Shown: positions 16,810 to 25,733 of the stretch, in pieces
Layout of the letters: each line of letters begins with the position of its first letter
Position numbering within the stretch: position 1 is the first letter of the stretch
From: Tardiphaga sp. P9-11
GTDB lineage: Bacteria; Pseudomonadota; Alphaproteobacteria; Rhizobiales; Xanthobacteraceae
Length of the DNA stretch: 64,000 bases
Direction: 5' to 3'
NCBI RefSeq assembly: GCF_008329525.1
Contig: NZ_NPKQ01000006.1
Span: 186,001 to 250,000 of the forward strand
Notes under the pieces: model-generated
The model's database searches: none
What the model was told of the DNA's origin: nothing
What the model saw: the letters and a program-made list of their open reading frames with translations, nothing else
Program-made: the position numbers and the translations under genes

Positions 16810-17271
16810 TCAGCCCTCCCCGCGCACGAGCGTGTAGAAATCGACTTTGGTCGCCGCGGTCTCCGCAGCCTTGCGCTTGCTATCGGCGACGACGCGCGCA
16901 CGCAGCGGCGTGAGCACCTTGGTCTCGACAGCATCTGAAAATTCAACGGTCTGGATGAGTGCGTCGCAGAGCGCGATCAGGTGCGCCTTCACGCCGTCAC
17001 GCCCCAGCGTGTAGCCGAAGCCGACCTCACCGCTGGCAAGCCGTATAGCAGCGCGCGACACGGTCGCTTCGCCGAGATTGAACGGCGCGCCATCGCCACC
17101 GATCCGGCCGCGCAGCATTACCAGGCCATTCTCCGGCTGACGCAACTGTTCATGGGAGGGAACGGCCAGAGCATCGAGATATCCGGCGATATCCGCCGTG
17201 ACGGAGTGTCCGAGCACCCCCATTGCCTCACGGCGCCGGGCTTGCTGGTGGTTCAGAGAGGATGAAGTCAT
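16810..17271 (-). CDS. phnG: Phosphonate C-P lyase system protein PhnG
   Basis: A 153-residue first gene of the C-P lyase operon. Family features are the N-terminal RRREAMGVLGHS and the middle GLVMLRGRIGGDGAPFNLGE. The ATG at 17271 is chosen because it gives the usual length and sits behind GAGAGGATGAAG-like purine-rich context on its strand; a longer frame to 17430 would run through the operator. The intergenic region with phnF holds a perfect inverted repeat at 17288-17313. Confidence 0.93.
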   Translation of the reverse strand: MTSSSLNHQQARRREAMGVLGHSVTADIAGYLDALAVPSHEQLRQPENGLVMLRGRIGGDGAPFNLGEATVSRAAIRLASGEVGFGYTLGRDGVKAHLIALCDALIQTVEFSDAVETKVLTPLRARVVADSKRKAAETAATKVDFYTLVRGEG

Positions 17272-17287
17272 GTCACCGTCGCTCAAC

Positions 17288-17313
17288 AAGTTGTATGATT
17301 TACTAGACAACTT
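17288..17313. promoter_or_regulatory. Putative PhnF operator (AAGTTGT / ACAACTT inverted repeat)
   Basis: Perfect 7-base arms AAGTTGT (17288-17294) and ACAACTT (17307-17313) flank a 12-base centre that is itself partly symmetric. It lies 17 bases before the phnG start in the divergent phnG-phnF region. GntR/HutC-type regulators bind such sites, so PhnF autoregulation and operon control are likely. Confidence 0.6.
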
Positions 17314-17396
17314 TATAGGCGGAGGCAATGACCGTTTCGTGACAGCGGCACGATTTTTCGCTAATGCGTGGTCGACATCATTTCGGGACCGGTTTT

Positions 17397-18131
17397 GTGA
17401 CCATTCAGGACAAGCCAACAGGCGTTGCATTGTGGCGGCACGTCGCCGACGGCATTGAGCGCGGCATCGCCGATGGCCGCTATGGCGCTGGCGAAAAGCT
17501 GCCCGGCGAGACCGAACTGGCTGACATCTATCGCGTCAATCGCCACACCGTGCGCCGCGCGCTCGCGACCCTGGCCGAACGCGGCCTGGTTCGCGCCGAG
17601 CGCGGCAGCGGCACCTATGTGGAATCGCCAAAGCTGGCATATCCCCTGCGGTCACGCACGCGCTTCTCGGAAATTGCCGGTGCCGGCGGACGCGAGCCGC
17701 AGGCGCAGTTGATCGGGGCCTGGGACGATGTGGCAACACGCGATCTCGCCAGGCAACTTGGCCTCAAAGCCGGCGCTCCGCTGATCCGCATCGAGGCGCT
17801 GCGCCTCGCTGACAAGACGCCGATCTGCGTCGGCACCAACTGGCTGTCGGCTGAACACTTTCCCGATTTCGGCAAGGTCTACGAGCGCGTGCGCTCGATG
17901 ACCAAGGCGCTGGCGCATTACGGCATCAAGGATTATCGCCGCGCCTCGACCAAGGTCACCGCCGGAATCATCGACGCCACCGATGCAACACGGCTTGGTG
18001 TTGCGCTCGGGCGTCCGATCTTGATTGTCGATTCCATCGATGTGGATGCCGACGGCACGCCGCTGAGCGTCACGCATTCACGTTTCGTCGCCGAGCGCGT
18101 CGAATTCGTGGTCGACAGCGGTTCTCTTTGA
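17397..18131 (+). CDS. phnF: GntR/HutC-family phosphonate regulator PhnF
   Basis: About 244 residues with an N-terminal GntR winged helix (NRHTVRRALATLAERGLVRA) and a C-terminal UTRA effector domain. It stands divergent from phnG and is the usual local regulator of C-P lyase genes. The start is uncertain: GTG at 17397 has GGGA 8 bases upstream and matches the family N-terminus (TIQDKPTGVALWRHV). An in-frame ATG at 17364 adds 11 residues but has no visible ribosome site. After the stop a GATCCC/GGGATC hairpin (18160-18178) may weaken readthrough. Confidence 0.92.
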   Translation: MTIQDKPTGVALWRHVADGIERGIADGRYGAGEKLPGETELADIYRVNRHTVRRALATLAERGLVRAERGSGTYVESPKLAYPLRSRTRFSEIAGAGGREPQAQLIGAWDDVATRDLARQLGLKAGAPLIRIEALRLADKTPICVGTNWLSAEHFPDFGKVYERVRSMTKALAHYGIKDYRRASTKVTAGIIDATDATRLGVALGRPILIVDSIDVDADGTPLSVTHSRFVAERVEFVVDSGSL

Positions 18132-18176
18132 TCCTGCCGGATGAGATCCTGTCGGACCCGATCCCAACGGATGGGA

Positions 18177-18644
18177 TCAGAACGGATCGGCGCCGAGACC
18201 CGGTACATCCGCCGGACGGGGTCCGGGCGCCGGCCACAGGAAACGGCGGTCCTTCTCGGCAATCGCAACGTCATTGATGCTGGCCTCGCGGCGGCGCATC
18301 AGGCCGGCGTCATCGAACTCCCACTGCTCGTTGCCATAGGAGCGATGCCAGTTGCCGCCGTCGTCGTGCCATTCATATTGAAAGCGCACGGCAATGTGAT
18401 TGCCGTCGAACGCCCACAGATCCTTGATCAGCCGATATTCGTGTTCCTTCTCCCATTTGCGGGTGAGAAATTCGACAATCGCCGAGCGCCCCTGAAAGAA
18501 CTCGCCGCGATTGCGCCAAGTCGAATCCTCGGTATAGGCGAGTGACACTTTCACCGGATCGCGTGAATTCCAGCCGTCTTCGGCCATGCGGGCCTTCTGG
18601 GCGGCGGTTTCTCGGGTGAAGGGCGGAAACGGTGGACGCGACAT
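18177..18644 (-). CDS. NTF2-like DUF1348 family protein
   Basis: A 155-residue protein. Segments [40 protein letters not shown] and [19 protein letters not shown] are those of the DUF1348 group within the nuclear-transport-factor-2 fold. No signal peptide or membrane segment is seen. The biochemical role is not established for the group. It is convergent with phnF, with only 45 bases between the stops, and is probably a single-gene unit. Confidence 0.88.
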   Translation of the reverse strand: MSRPPFPPFTRETAAQKARMAEDGWNSRDPVKVSLAYTEDSTWRNRGEFFQGRSAIVEFLTRKWEKEHEYRLIKDLWAFDGNHIAVRFQYEWHDDGGNWHRSYGNEQWEFDDAGLMRRREASINDVAIAEKDRRFLWPAPGPRPADVPGLGADPF

Positions 18645-18725
18645 GGGGTCCTCGGCTTTGCTATGTGCCGGGATTGTAGCGTTGCCGCACGCGGAGTCGA
18701 TGCCGTTCCGCCTATCGCACGATTG

Positions 18726-19172
18726 CTAAATCTGATCGGCCTTCATGGCAATCCGCAGCGCTTTCGGGATCGGCTTGGCCCGGCCGCCGGAGACAAAGGC
18801 CACCTTGACCTTGGCCTCAAGCAGCAACTCATCGCCGCGGCGTACTTCCTGATCCAGCATGATCGAGGCACCCCTCACCTCTTGTGGAATCGTGACGACG
18901 TCAAGCAGGTCGTCCAGGACTGCCGGTTTTAGAAAATCAATTTTCATCGACCGAACAACGAAGGCAAAGCCCGGCGCATCCTTCCGCGCTTCGTTCAGCA
19001 GCTCTTGTTGACTCGTTCCGAGTAAACGCAAGTAATTCGTTCTGCCGCGTTCCATGAAGCGCAAAAAATTCGCGTGATAAACAATCTGGCCGGCGTCAGT
19101 ATCTTCGAAATAAACGCGGACCCGCATATGATGACGACCGTCGCGAATTTCGCCATCGAGAGAGGCTGTCAC
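18726..19172 (-). CDS. ybgC: Acyl-CoA thioesterase, YbgC family
   Basis: A 148-residue hot-dog-fold thioesterase. The active-site segment RVYFEDTDAGQIVYHANFLR carries the catalytic aspartate of the YbgC group, followed by FMERGRTNYLR. The start is set at GTG 19172 because AGAGGA lies 8 bases upstream and the length fits the family. The open frame extends to 19421, but the extra residues do not look like the family. In many proteobacteria ybgC heads a tol-pal operon; here it stands alone. It hydrolyses short acyl-CoA thioesters in the cytoplasm. Confidence 0.88.
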   Translation of the reverse strand: MTASLDGEIRDGRHHMRVRVYFEDTDAGQIVYHANFLRFMERGRTNYLRLLGTSQQELLNEARKDAPGFAFVVRSMKIDFLKPAVLDDLLDVVTIPQEVRGASIMLDQEVRRGDELLLEAKVKVAFVSGGRAKPIPKALRIAMKADQI

Positions 19173-19699
19173 AGGGGGATTCCTCTTATCACACTTCGGG
19201 GAGTAATCGTCTTGCACAGAGGTACCTTCCTCAGCAAGCGCCAATCGCTCTAGGCTGAACCTTGCTTGAAATGCACACCCGCCGACGCCAATCCGGCGGA
19301 AGTGGCAAAGCAAATCGTGCGGGTCGTGGATATCCCATTTGGCAAGGGTCCCTTCCGGGTCCCCTTCGGTCCGTCGTAGAATAGCGCGGAATTCGTCAAT
19401 GGCGTCGCCGGCCGAGGGCATATTGCCGTTTTATATCTGCCGGGTACCGCTGTGCCCGATGAACATTTCAATCCTACCTGGGGTGTACGGACTTACGAGA
19501 CATCCCTTCTCTTGAGCCTCAAGGGCACGAAGGATGACCGGGATGTCACGTCGGAAAAGTGCGTGGAAGCGCCCCATTCAAGTCTGGATGACCGCTATTG
19601 CCGTGCGCGTCGCGTTGCAGCTTCATGTTAAGGATATCGGCGTGGATTCGCGATGCAGCCTTTCACCCTGCCCCTATGAACACTTAAGCAGACTAGCTC
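19173..19699. other. 527-base intergenic region
   Basis: This region holds the upstream sequences of ybgC (minus) and nrtR (plus). The only structure I noticed is a 13-base palindrome, CTTGAG-C-CTCAAG, at 19511-19523. Open frames here have no recognisable protein character. Confidence 0.5.
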
Positions 19700-20695
19700 A
19701 TGGACCCGCTTGATAGCCCCAGTTCCAGGCCAAATGCGCGTCTGACAACGCGTGCATCACCGCAAGGAATTGCGGCTGATCTTGTTGCAGTGCTGGTAGC
19801 CGTTACCTCGGGGGAGCCTCGTGTTCTCACGATCCAGGATCAGCGCGCCCTGCCCTCCGGGCCCTTCGAGCTCGCCCATCGTTCGCTGCAATCGGGGCTA
19901 CGTGCCTGGGTCGAACGGCAGACGCGGTTGCCGCTCGGTTATGTCGAACAGCTCTACACCTTCGCCGACCGCGACCGCGCTGGTACCGCCGCGCAGCATG
20001 CCATCTCGATCAGCTATCTTGGCCTGACACGAGAACAACCGGCATTCGGCGAACATGAAGCCAGATGGCGCGGCTGGTACGATTATTTCCCCTGGGAAGA
20101 TCATCGCGTCGGCCCACCGCCGCTGATGGAGCAAACTTTGCGGCCGGGGCTCAAGGCCTGGATTTCCGTAGCGCCCGATCGGGCGGCGCAGCGCGCTCGT
20201 CGGCAGCGCGCCGAGATACTGTTCGGCCTCGACGAGCACAGCTGGAACGAAGAACTGGTTCTGCAGCGGTACGAACTATTATATGAGGCGAGACTGATCC
20301 CGGAGGCGACACGCGGAAACGCCCCTACACCCATATCGGCCAATGCGGTTTTATTGGACACGCTCGGTCACCCCATGATCCTCGATCATCGCCGGATTCT
20401 GGCCACCGGAATTGCAAGGCTCAGGGCCAAGATCAAATACCATCCGGTGGTATTTGAACTGATGCCGGACACATTCACGCTGCTGCAATTGCAACGCTGT
20501 GTTGAGGCGTTGGCGGGACGGCAAGTGCACAAGCCGAATTTCCGCCGCCTGATCGAGCAGCAGGAACTCGTTGAGGAAACTGGCGAAACCAGTCAGGACA
20601 CCGGCGGACGTCCCGCAAAACTGTTCCGTTTCCGCCGTACCGTATTTGCGGAACGCGCCATCGCCGGAACCAAACTTCCTATCTCGGGGGCTTGA
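19700..20695 (+). CDS. nrtR: NrtR, Nudix-related regulator of NAD synthesis
   Basis: A 331-residue regulator. The N-terminal part has the Nudix-related ligand fold ([18 protein letters not shown] ... LPSGPFE) without a catalytic Nudix box. The C-terminal winged helix contains [18 protein letters not shown] and the family motif [14 protein letters not shown] with [12 protein letters not shown]. NrtR proteins sense ADP-ribose and repress NAD biosynthesis genes. It is directly upstream of nadA, and the palindrome between them (20702-20722) is a convincing binding site. The N-terminal 20 residues are poorly conserved, so the exact start is less certain. Confidence 0.92.
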   Translation: MDPLDSPSSRPNARLTTRASPQGIAADLVAVLVAVTSGEPRVLTIQDQRALPSGPFELAHRSLQSGLRAWVERQTRLPLGYVEQLYTFADRDRAGTAAQHAISISYLGLTREQPAFGEHEARWRGWYDYFPWEDHRVGPPPLMEQTLRPGLKAWISVAPDRAAQRARRQRAEILFGLDEHSWNEELVLQRYELLYEARLIPEATRGNAPTPISANAVLLDTLGHPMILDHRRILATGIARLRAKIKYHPVVFELMPDTFTLLQLQRCVEALAGRQVHKPNFRRLIEQQELVEETGETSQDTGGRPAKLFRFRRTVFAERAIAGTKLPISGA

Positions 20696-20701
20696 CAAGA
20701 C

Positions 20702-20722
20702 TTATACTCGATTACAGTATAA
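20702..20722. promoter_or_regulatory. NrtR operator (TTATACT / AGTATAA)
   Basis: Perfect 7-base arms TTATACT and AGTATAA with a 7-base spacer lie just after the nrtR stop and 25 bases before the nadA start. The TATACTCG-type arm is as reported for alphaproteobacterial NrtR sites. A further AGTATAT half-site follows at 20738-20744. Confidence 0.8.
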
Positions 20723-20747
20723 CATGTGCTCAACGAGAGTATATGTC

Positions 20748-21731
20748 ATGCTGTCGATACCCGAACTGCGTCCCTCGGAACATCTCTATGCGAAAGTGCG
20801 CCACGCGATCCCCGCGATCGAATGGTCGATGCTGTCAAAAGATATCGACGCGATCATCGCGTTGAAGAAGAGCCGCAACGCGGTCATCCTTGCCCACAAT
20901 TATCAGACACCGGAAATCTTCCATTGCGTCGCGGACATTGTCGGCGACAGCCTTGCTCTGGCCCGCGAAGCGATGCACGTGGAGGCCGATGTCATCGTTC
21001 TCGCCGGCGTTCACTTCATGGCCGAGACGGCCAAGTTACTCAATCCGTCAAAGACCGTACTGATTCCCGATCGCGGCGCCGGCTGCTCGCTCGCCGATTC
21101 CATCACGCCCGAGGACGTGAGGCTGCTGCGGCAAACTTATCCCGGCGTCCCGATCGTGACTTATGTGAACACCTCGGCAGCGGTGAAGGCAGAGTCGGAT
21201 ATCTGCTGCACCTCAGGCAATGCCAAGGCGGTCATCGAGTCGCTCGGCGTTGATCGCGTGATCATGCTGCCGGACGAATATCTAGCCAGGAACATCGCTG
21301 CCGAGACCAAGGTGAAGGTGATTACCTGGACTGGTCATTGCGAGGTGCACGAGCGCTTCAGCGCCGAAGAAGTGCGGCAATTGCGCGAGAACCACCCCGG
21401 TGTCGTCGTGCTGGCGCATCCGGAATGCCCGCCGGACGTCCTGGCGGAGGCCGATTTCGCCGGTTCGACGGCGGCCATGTCATCCTATGTCGCAACCAAA
21501 CGACCGCCGCGGGTGGTGCTTCTAACGGAATGCTCGATGAGCGACAATGTCGCCATCCAGTACCCGGACCTCGAATTCATTCGTCCGTGCAATCTCTGTC
21601 CACACATGAAGACGATCACGCTCGGCAATATCCGTCATGCGTTGGAGACAATGCAGCACCAGGTCACGATCGGCGAGCCCGTCGCGGCGCGCGCGCGTCT
21701 CGCTGTCGAGCGAATGCTCGCCGTCACATGA
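20748..21731 (+). CDS. nadA: Quinolinate synthase NadA
   Basis: A 327-residue iron-sulfur enzyme that condenses iminoaspartate with dihydroxyacetone phosphate to quinolinate. Typical segments are [34 protein letters not shown] and the C-terminal CNLCPHMK, which contain the cluster cysteines. The start ATG at 20748 has GAGAG 8 bases upstream. An in-frame ATG at 20724 lies almost on the operator and is less likely. The stop overlaps the nadB start (ATGA). Confidence 0.95.
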   Translation: MLSIPELRPSEHLYAKVRHAIPAIEWSMLSKDIDAIIALKKSRNAVILAHNYQTPEIFHCVADIVGDSLALAREAMHVEADVIVLAGVHFMAETAKLLNPSKTVLIPDRGAGCSLADSITPEDVRLLRQTYPGVPIVTYVNTSAAVKAESDICCTSGNAKAVIESLGVDRVIMLPDEYLARNIAAETKVKVITWTGHCEVHERFSAEEVRQLRENHPGVVVLAHPECPPDVLAEADFAGSTAAMSSYVATKRPPRVVLLTECSMSDNVAIQYPDLEFIRPCNLCPHMKTITLGNIRHALETMQHQVTIGEPVAARARLAVERMLAVT

Positions 21732-23257
21732 CAGCGTTGTACGATACGGACGGCGCTCCCGTCATCATCGGCGGCGGCCTCGCCGGCCTGATGACCGCCC
21801 TGGCGCTCGCGCCGCAACCGGTGCTGCTCCTGACCGGCGCGCCGCTGGGCTTGGAATCGTCGAGCGTGCTTGCACAAGGCGGCATCGCGGCCAGTATCGG
21901 AGCAGATGATGACGTTTCGCTGCATCTGGCGGACACACTCGCCGCCGGTGACGGCTTGTGCGATGAAGCCATCGCAGCCTCAATCCTCGCTGCAGCGCCC
22001 GCCGCGATCGAGCAGCTAGCGCGGCTCGGCGTCGTTTTCGATCGGGATGCCAACGACAAGATCGTTCTCGGCCTTGAGGCCGCACATTCGCGCCGCCGGA
22101 TCGTCCATGCCGGGGGTGACGCCACAGGCCGGGACGTCATTCGAGCCTTGGTCCGCAAGGTCCGCGAGACGCCTTCAATCACGGTGATCGAGGCAACCAC
22201 AGCACAGCGCCTGGTGGTTGAAGACAACGCGGTGGCGGGTCTTCTCGGCCATGCCGACCGAGGACCCGTGCTTTTTGCCACCGACCGTATCGTGATCGCA
22301 ACCGGCGGCATCGGCGGCCTGTTTGTGCATGGGACGAATCCGGCCAGGTCCTGGGGCCAGGGCCTCGCACTCGCGGCACGCGCCGGCGCAACCATGACCG
22401 ATCTTGAATTTATCCAATTCCATCCGACGGCGCTCGACAGCAAGTCCTCTCCACTGAAACTCATCAGTGAGGCCGTGCGTGGAGAAGGCGCGATCCTCGT
22501 CGATGGGAATGGCGATCGCTTCATGGCTGATACCTCCGGCGCCGAGCTTGCCCCCCGCGATATCGTCGCACGTGCGGTCTGGCGGCACATGGCGGCGGGA
22601 CATCGGGTTTTTCTTGACGCGAGAGATATGAAAGGAATCGACTTTACGCGGCGTTTCCCGGCCATCACGGCGCTGTGTCGCGACGCAGGAATCGATCCTC
22701 TTACGCAGCCGATCCCCGTCCGTCCCGCTGCGCACTACCACATGGGCGGGATACTGGTTGACCGGACCGGGCGGACTTCCATCGACGGTCTGTGGGCCTC
22801 CGGCGAAGCCGCCTGCACAGGCCTGCATGGTGCAAACCGGCTTGCAAGTAATTCACTCCTCGAGGCGGCCGTGTGTGGCGGCTGGGTTGCCCAGGATATT
22901 GCCGGAGCGGCCTCCACCCGGCGGCGTCAGACAATGTTGCCCGCTGGCGTAACAGACAGCGACCCAGGTTTGGTGCGCCCTATTCTGTCGCGTGCCGCAG
23001 GCGTATTGCGCGATGGCGAAGGCCTGCGTGCCGCCGCCCGCGCCCTCTATCCCCTCGCGACCTCGCAGCAAGCTGCAAGCGATCCCGCAATTGTCGGCCT
23101 TATGATCGTAATCGCTGCCTTGCGCCGCCAGGAAAGCCGTGGCGCGCATGCACGCATCGACTTCCCGAAACACACGAGCCTGGCGAAGCGTTCGACGCTG
23201 CGCCTCGATGACGCGCTTCAAACCGCGCGAGACGACATCCCGGAACTCGTTGTCTAA
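21728..23257 (+). CDS. nadB: L-aspartate oxidase NadB
   Basis: A 509-residue flavoprotein that oxidises L-aspartate to iminoaspartate, the substrate of NadA. It has the FAD motif [16 protein letters not shown], an [13 protein letters not shown] loop, the active-site region IQFHPTAL and a C-terminal [21 protein letters not shown]. It overlaps nadA by 4 bases and is followed by nadC after 14 bases. The pathway runs from aspartate to nicotinate mononucleotide in the cytoplasm. Confidence 0.96.
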   Translation: MTALYDTDGAPVIIGGGLAGLMTALALAPQPVLLLTGAPLGLESSSVLAQGGIAASIGADDDVSLHLADTLAAGDGLCDEAIAASILAAAPAAIEQLARLGVVFDRDANDKIVLGLEAAHSRRRIVHAGGDATGRDVIRALVRKVRETPSITVIEATTAQRLVVEDNAVAGLLGHADRGPVLFATDRIVIATGGIGGLFVHGTNPARSWGQGLALAARAGATMTDLEFIQFHPTALDSKSSPLKLISEAVRGEGAILVDGNGDRFMADTSGAELAPRDIVARAVWRHMAAGHRVFLDARDMKGIDFTRRFPAITALCRDAGIDPLTQPIPVRPAAHYHMGGILVDRTGRTSIDGLWASGEAACTGLHGANRLASNSLLEAAVCGGWVAQDIAGAASTRRRQTMLPAGVTDSDPGLVRPILSRAAGVLRDGEGLRAAARALYPLATSQQAASDPAIVGLMIVIAALRRQESRGAHARIDFPKHTSLAKRSTLRLDDALQTARDDIPELVV

Positions 23258-23271
23258 CTCAAAGGATCGCT

Positions 23272-24138
23272 ATGACACCCTCGCCACTACCCCATGTCAT
23301 GATCGAGCCATTGGTTCGCATGGCGTTGCTTGAAGATCTCGGACGAGCGGGAGATCTCACGACCGACGCGATCGTGCCAGCCGGCCGACGCACCACAACA
23401 CTTCTTGTTGCGCGGCAGCCCGGCGTGGTCGCCGGGCTCGAGCTCGCTCGACTCGCCTTTCAATTGATCGATCCAACGATCGAGATGCATATCGAGCGTA
23501 ACGACGGCGCAGTCCTCACGCCCGGCGACGTGATCGCCACGATCACCGGCCCTGCGCGAGGTATTTTGACTGCGGAACGGGTTGCGTTGAATTTCCTGTG
23601 TCGCCTGAGCGGAATTGCCACGGCAACGTCGTCCGTGGTTACAGCGATCCAGGACTACAAGACGAAAATCGTCTGCACGCGCAAGACAACGCCAGGGCTG
23701 CGCGCCATAGAAAAATATGCAATTCGTGTTGGCGGTGGCAGCAATCACCGGTTCGGCCTCGACGATGCCGTACTCATCAAGGACAATCATGTTACCATCG
23801 CGGGCAGCGTAACCGAGGCGTTGAAACGGGCGAAAAATAGTGTCGGCCATCTGGTCAAGATCGAACTCGAGGTCGATACGCTCGATCAGCTGCGCGAGGC
23901 GCTCGATCACGGTGTCGATGCCGTGCTTCTCGACAATATGGATCCAGCTATGCTCACGGAAGCGGTCGCGATGGTCGCAGGCCGGGCAGTAACCGAAGCC
24001 TCCGGCCGCATTACGCCCACTACGGCGCCACAAATCGCTGCGACCGGCGTCGATCTGATTTCAATCGGCTGGCTCACCCATAGCGTCGGCGTTCTCGACA
24101 TCGGACTCGATTTCAAGCGAGATGATTCGAAGATGTGA
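23272..24138 (+). CDS. nadC: Nicotinate-nucleotide pyrophosphorylase NadC
   Basis: A 288-residue quinolinate phosphoribosyltransferase. LEDLGRAGDLTTDAIVP, TAERVALNFLCRLSGIAT, CTRKTTPGLRAIEKYA and VGGGSNHRFGLDDAVLIKDN are classic. It makes nicotinate mononucleotide from quinolinate and PRPP. AAAGGA lies 5 bases before the ATG. It is the last gene of the nad operon; a GCCACC/GGTGGC hairpin 16 bases after the stop may end the transcript. Confidence 0.96.
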   Translation: MTPSPLPHVMIEPLVRMALLEDLGRAGDLTTDAIVPAGRRTTTLLVARQPGVVAGLELARLAFQLIDPTIEMHIERNDGAVLTPGDVIATITGPARGILTAERVALNFLCRLSGIATATSSVVTAIQDYKTKIVCTRKTTPGLRAIEKYAIRVGGGSNHRFGLDDAVLIKDNHVTIAGSVTEALKRAKNSVGHLVKIELEVDTLDQLREALDHGVDAVLLDNMDPAMLTEAVAMVAGRAVTEASGRITPTTAPQIAATGVDLISIGWLTHSVGVLDIGLDFKRDDSKM

Positions 24139-24154
24139 AGCAGCGGCTTGAGCA

Positions 24155-24173
24155 GCCACCTAATGTTGGTGGC
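24155..24173 (+). terminator. Possible terminator hairpin after nadC
   Basis: GCCACC and GGTGGC arms with a 7-base loop lie shortly after the nadC stop. No T-run follows, so termination is uncertain. Confidence 0.35.
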
Positions 24174-24307
24174 ACACGGTATTCAGCTTAAGGTTACAAA
24201 ATTCTGTTGCAAGCGAATGTCATTGATTTCATCGCACGCGATCCGGTTGAGCTGCTCAGGCAAAGAGCCATGACTTGCACCGGCTTGCTCATCACCCCAA
24301 TTTACCA

Positions 24308-24511
24308 TCAATGAGTATCCTCGGCACCCTTGTCGGCAGGCACATGTGACGGATGACGTGCGTCGCCCCTCCGGTTTTGTGGGCGCACGTACATCGTCAT
24401 CGCATCCGGGAGCTCCGTCTTGACCTTCAGAGCAGCGACAAGGGCGTCCTCGGCATCCACGACGACATGGCCCGCCTTACCCTTTAACTTGAATCCAACG
24501 GTAAATTGCAT
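24308..24511 (-). CDS. Small protein of unknown function
   Basis: A 67-residue protein starting MQFTVGFKLKGKAGHVVVD. I do not recognise a family. The N-terminal half looks like a small alpha/beta domain; the C-terminal half is polar, with several His, Arg and Asp. It lies 39 bases after the cytochrome c gene on the same strand and is probably the last gene of the oxidase operon. A GTG at 24532 could add 7 residues. Composition and position support a real gene, but only moderately. Confidence 0.55.
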   Translation of the reverse strand: MQFTVGFKLKGKAGHVVVDAEDALVAALKVKTELPDAMTMYVRPQNRRGDARHPSHVPADKGAEDTH

Positions 24512-24550
24512 CTGCGCATACCTCGTCTTCACTGCAATTGTGCCCCCCGC

Positions 24551-24958
24551 CTACTTTCCTCCAGCGGGCGCCATCTCGGCCTTCTTTCCCGTCGCGTCGA
24601 ACTGTTTGAGATAAGCGACGACATCGTCAATCTGCTTCGGATCCTTGAGACCCGGAAATGTCATTTTGGTGCCGGGTATCTTCGCCTTCGGATCCTTGAT
24701 GTATTCCCGGAAGGCCGTCTCATCCCAGGTGATGCCTGAATTCTTGTTCGCGGAAGAGTAGCTGTAACCCTCGATCGTTCCTGACTTGCGTCCAAAAAGC
24801 CCGTTAAGAATTGGGCCGACCGCGTTCTTTGCGCTCGCTCCGATCTGATGACACGCTCGGCATTGGACGAAAACCTTTTCTCCTGCGGCAACATCCTGGG
24901 CGTAGGCTGAAATGGGCGAAAGGATTCCCGCCCCGATCACAAGAGTAAAAATGCGCAT
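24551..24958 (-). CDS. Small soluble cytochrome c, class I
   Basis: A 135-residue periplasmic cytochrome. A signal peptide ends near SAYAQD, followed by the haem-binding CRACH. The distal methionine is probably that in GTKMTFPGL, as in mitochondrial-type cytochromes c (GPxLNGLFGR is also present). It likely shuttles electrons to the oxidase encoded upstream on the same strand. It is separated from the GYD gene by 71 bases, so it may be transcribed with the operon or from its own promoter. Confidence 0.93.
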   Translation of the reverse strand: MRIFTLVIGAGILSPISAYAQDVAAGEKVFVQCRACHQIGASAKNAVGPILNGLFGRKSGTIEGYSYSSANKNSGITWDETAFREYIKDPKAKIPGTKMTFPGLKDPKQIDDVVAYLKQFDATGKKAEMAPAGGK

Positions 24959-25029
24959 GCGACCGCTCCTTGGCTAACAAACAGGACGGCTTGAAAAATC
25001 GAAACAGAAACGAGCGCGCGATTCGCTGG

Positions 25030-25323
25030 TCAGTCCAGCGACGCGATGATCTCCCGGTAAGCTGCTTCGGGAAACGCCTTCAACGTGTGCGTTCGAATGC
25101 TTCCCAGCATACCCAGCTGTAAGTTGAACCGTGCAGCGACGGCATCGTCCGGCGCTTCGTAAACCGCGACGATGTCATAATCGCCCATGGTCAGGAAAAA
25201 CGATTTGAACTCTCCATCCATATCTTTGAGAGCTTTCTTCGCCAGATCGAGACGACGCGGCGAGTCCTTGACGTGTTGCACTCCCTGATCGGTCCAGGTT
25301 GCAAGCATGATATATGTCGTCAT
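25030..25323 (-). CDS. GYD-domain protein
   Basis: A 97-residue protein with MTTYIMLATWTDQGVQHVKD at the start and the hallmark MGDYDIVAVYEAPDD. GYD-domain proteins are small, cytoplasmic and of unknown function, with a ferredoxin-like fold. It lies 36 bases downstream of the subunit IV gene on the same strand. Its repeated placement near respiratory or stress genes is not explained. Confidence 0.85.
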   Translation of the reverse strand: MTTYIMLATWTDQGVQHVKDSPRRLDLAKKALKDMDGEFKSFFLTMGDYDIVAVYEAPDDAVAARFNLQLGMLGSIRTHTLKAFPEAAYREIIASLD

Positions 25324-25359
25324 GAAAGTCCTCCTTGCACACGAGGCCCCCGCTGATCT

Positions 25360-25725
25360 TTACACCCCCGCCTTGAAGAACACGATCCGGCTCAACAGCG
25401 TGTAGTCCGACTCAAACGCCATGATCCCGACAAAGACCAGCAACAGCAGCGGCGGGAGCAAAATGGCATAGGCCAAAGCCAGACGTTCCCACGCCATGTG
25501 CATGAAGACCGCAACAATCAAGCCCGCCTTCAACATCATGAAGAGCACGATGAGTGACCATCTCAAATGTCCCTGCAGGTTGAAATAGTCGACGAGGTAA
25601 GAGCATGTACTCAGGACGAATAGCCATCCCCAGACCACAAGATAAAGTTTGATCGGGTGCTGATGCCCCTCGGCATGTGCCGTGGCGGCTGTAGGGAGTG
25701 TTGCATTTAGCGTGACTTCAGCCAT
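25360..25725 (-). CDS. Cytochrome c oxidase subunit IV family protein
   Basis: A 121-residue membrane protein with three hydrophobic segments (about residues 27-47, 54-77 and 84-106). The pattern KLYLVVWGWLFVLSTCSYLVD and LIVAVFMHMAWERL is that of bacterial oxidase subunit IV / CyoD-like proteins. The ATG at 25725 has a GGGAA ribosome site; a longer frame overlaps the upstream gene. It probably stabilises the oxidase encoded by the preceding genes. Confidence 0.88.
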   Translation of the reverse strand: MAEVTLNATLPTAATAHAEGHQHPIKLYLVVWGWLFVLSTCSYLVDYFNLQGHLRWSLIVLFMMLKAGLIVAVFMHMAWERLALAYAILLPPLLLLVFVGIMAFESDYTLLSRIVFFKAGV

Positions 25726-25733
25726 GTTTTCCC

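Noticed and set aside
18160-18178. GATCCC/GGGATC hairpin between phnF and the DUF1348 gene as a terminator
   Set aside because: Short stem, no T-run, and it overlaps the stop codon of the DUF1348 gene; kept only as a note.
19173-19421. An N-terminal extension of the YbgC-type thioesterase
   Set aside because: The open frame extends upstream, but a strong ribosome site precedes GTG 19172 and the extra residues are unlike the family.
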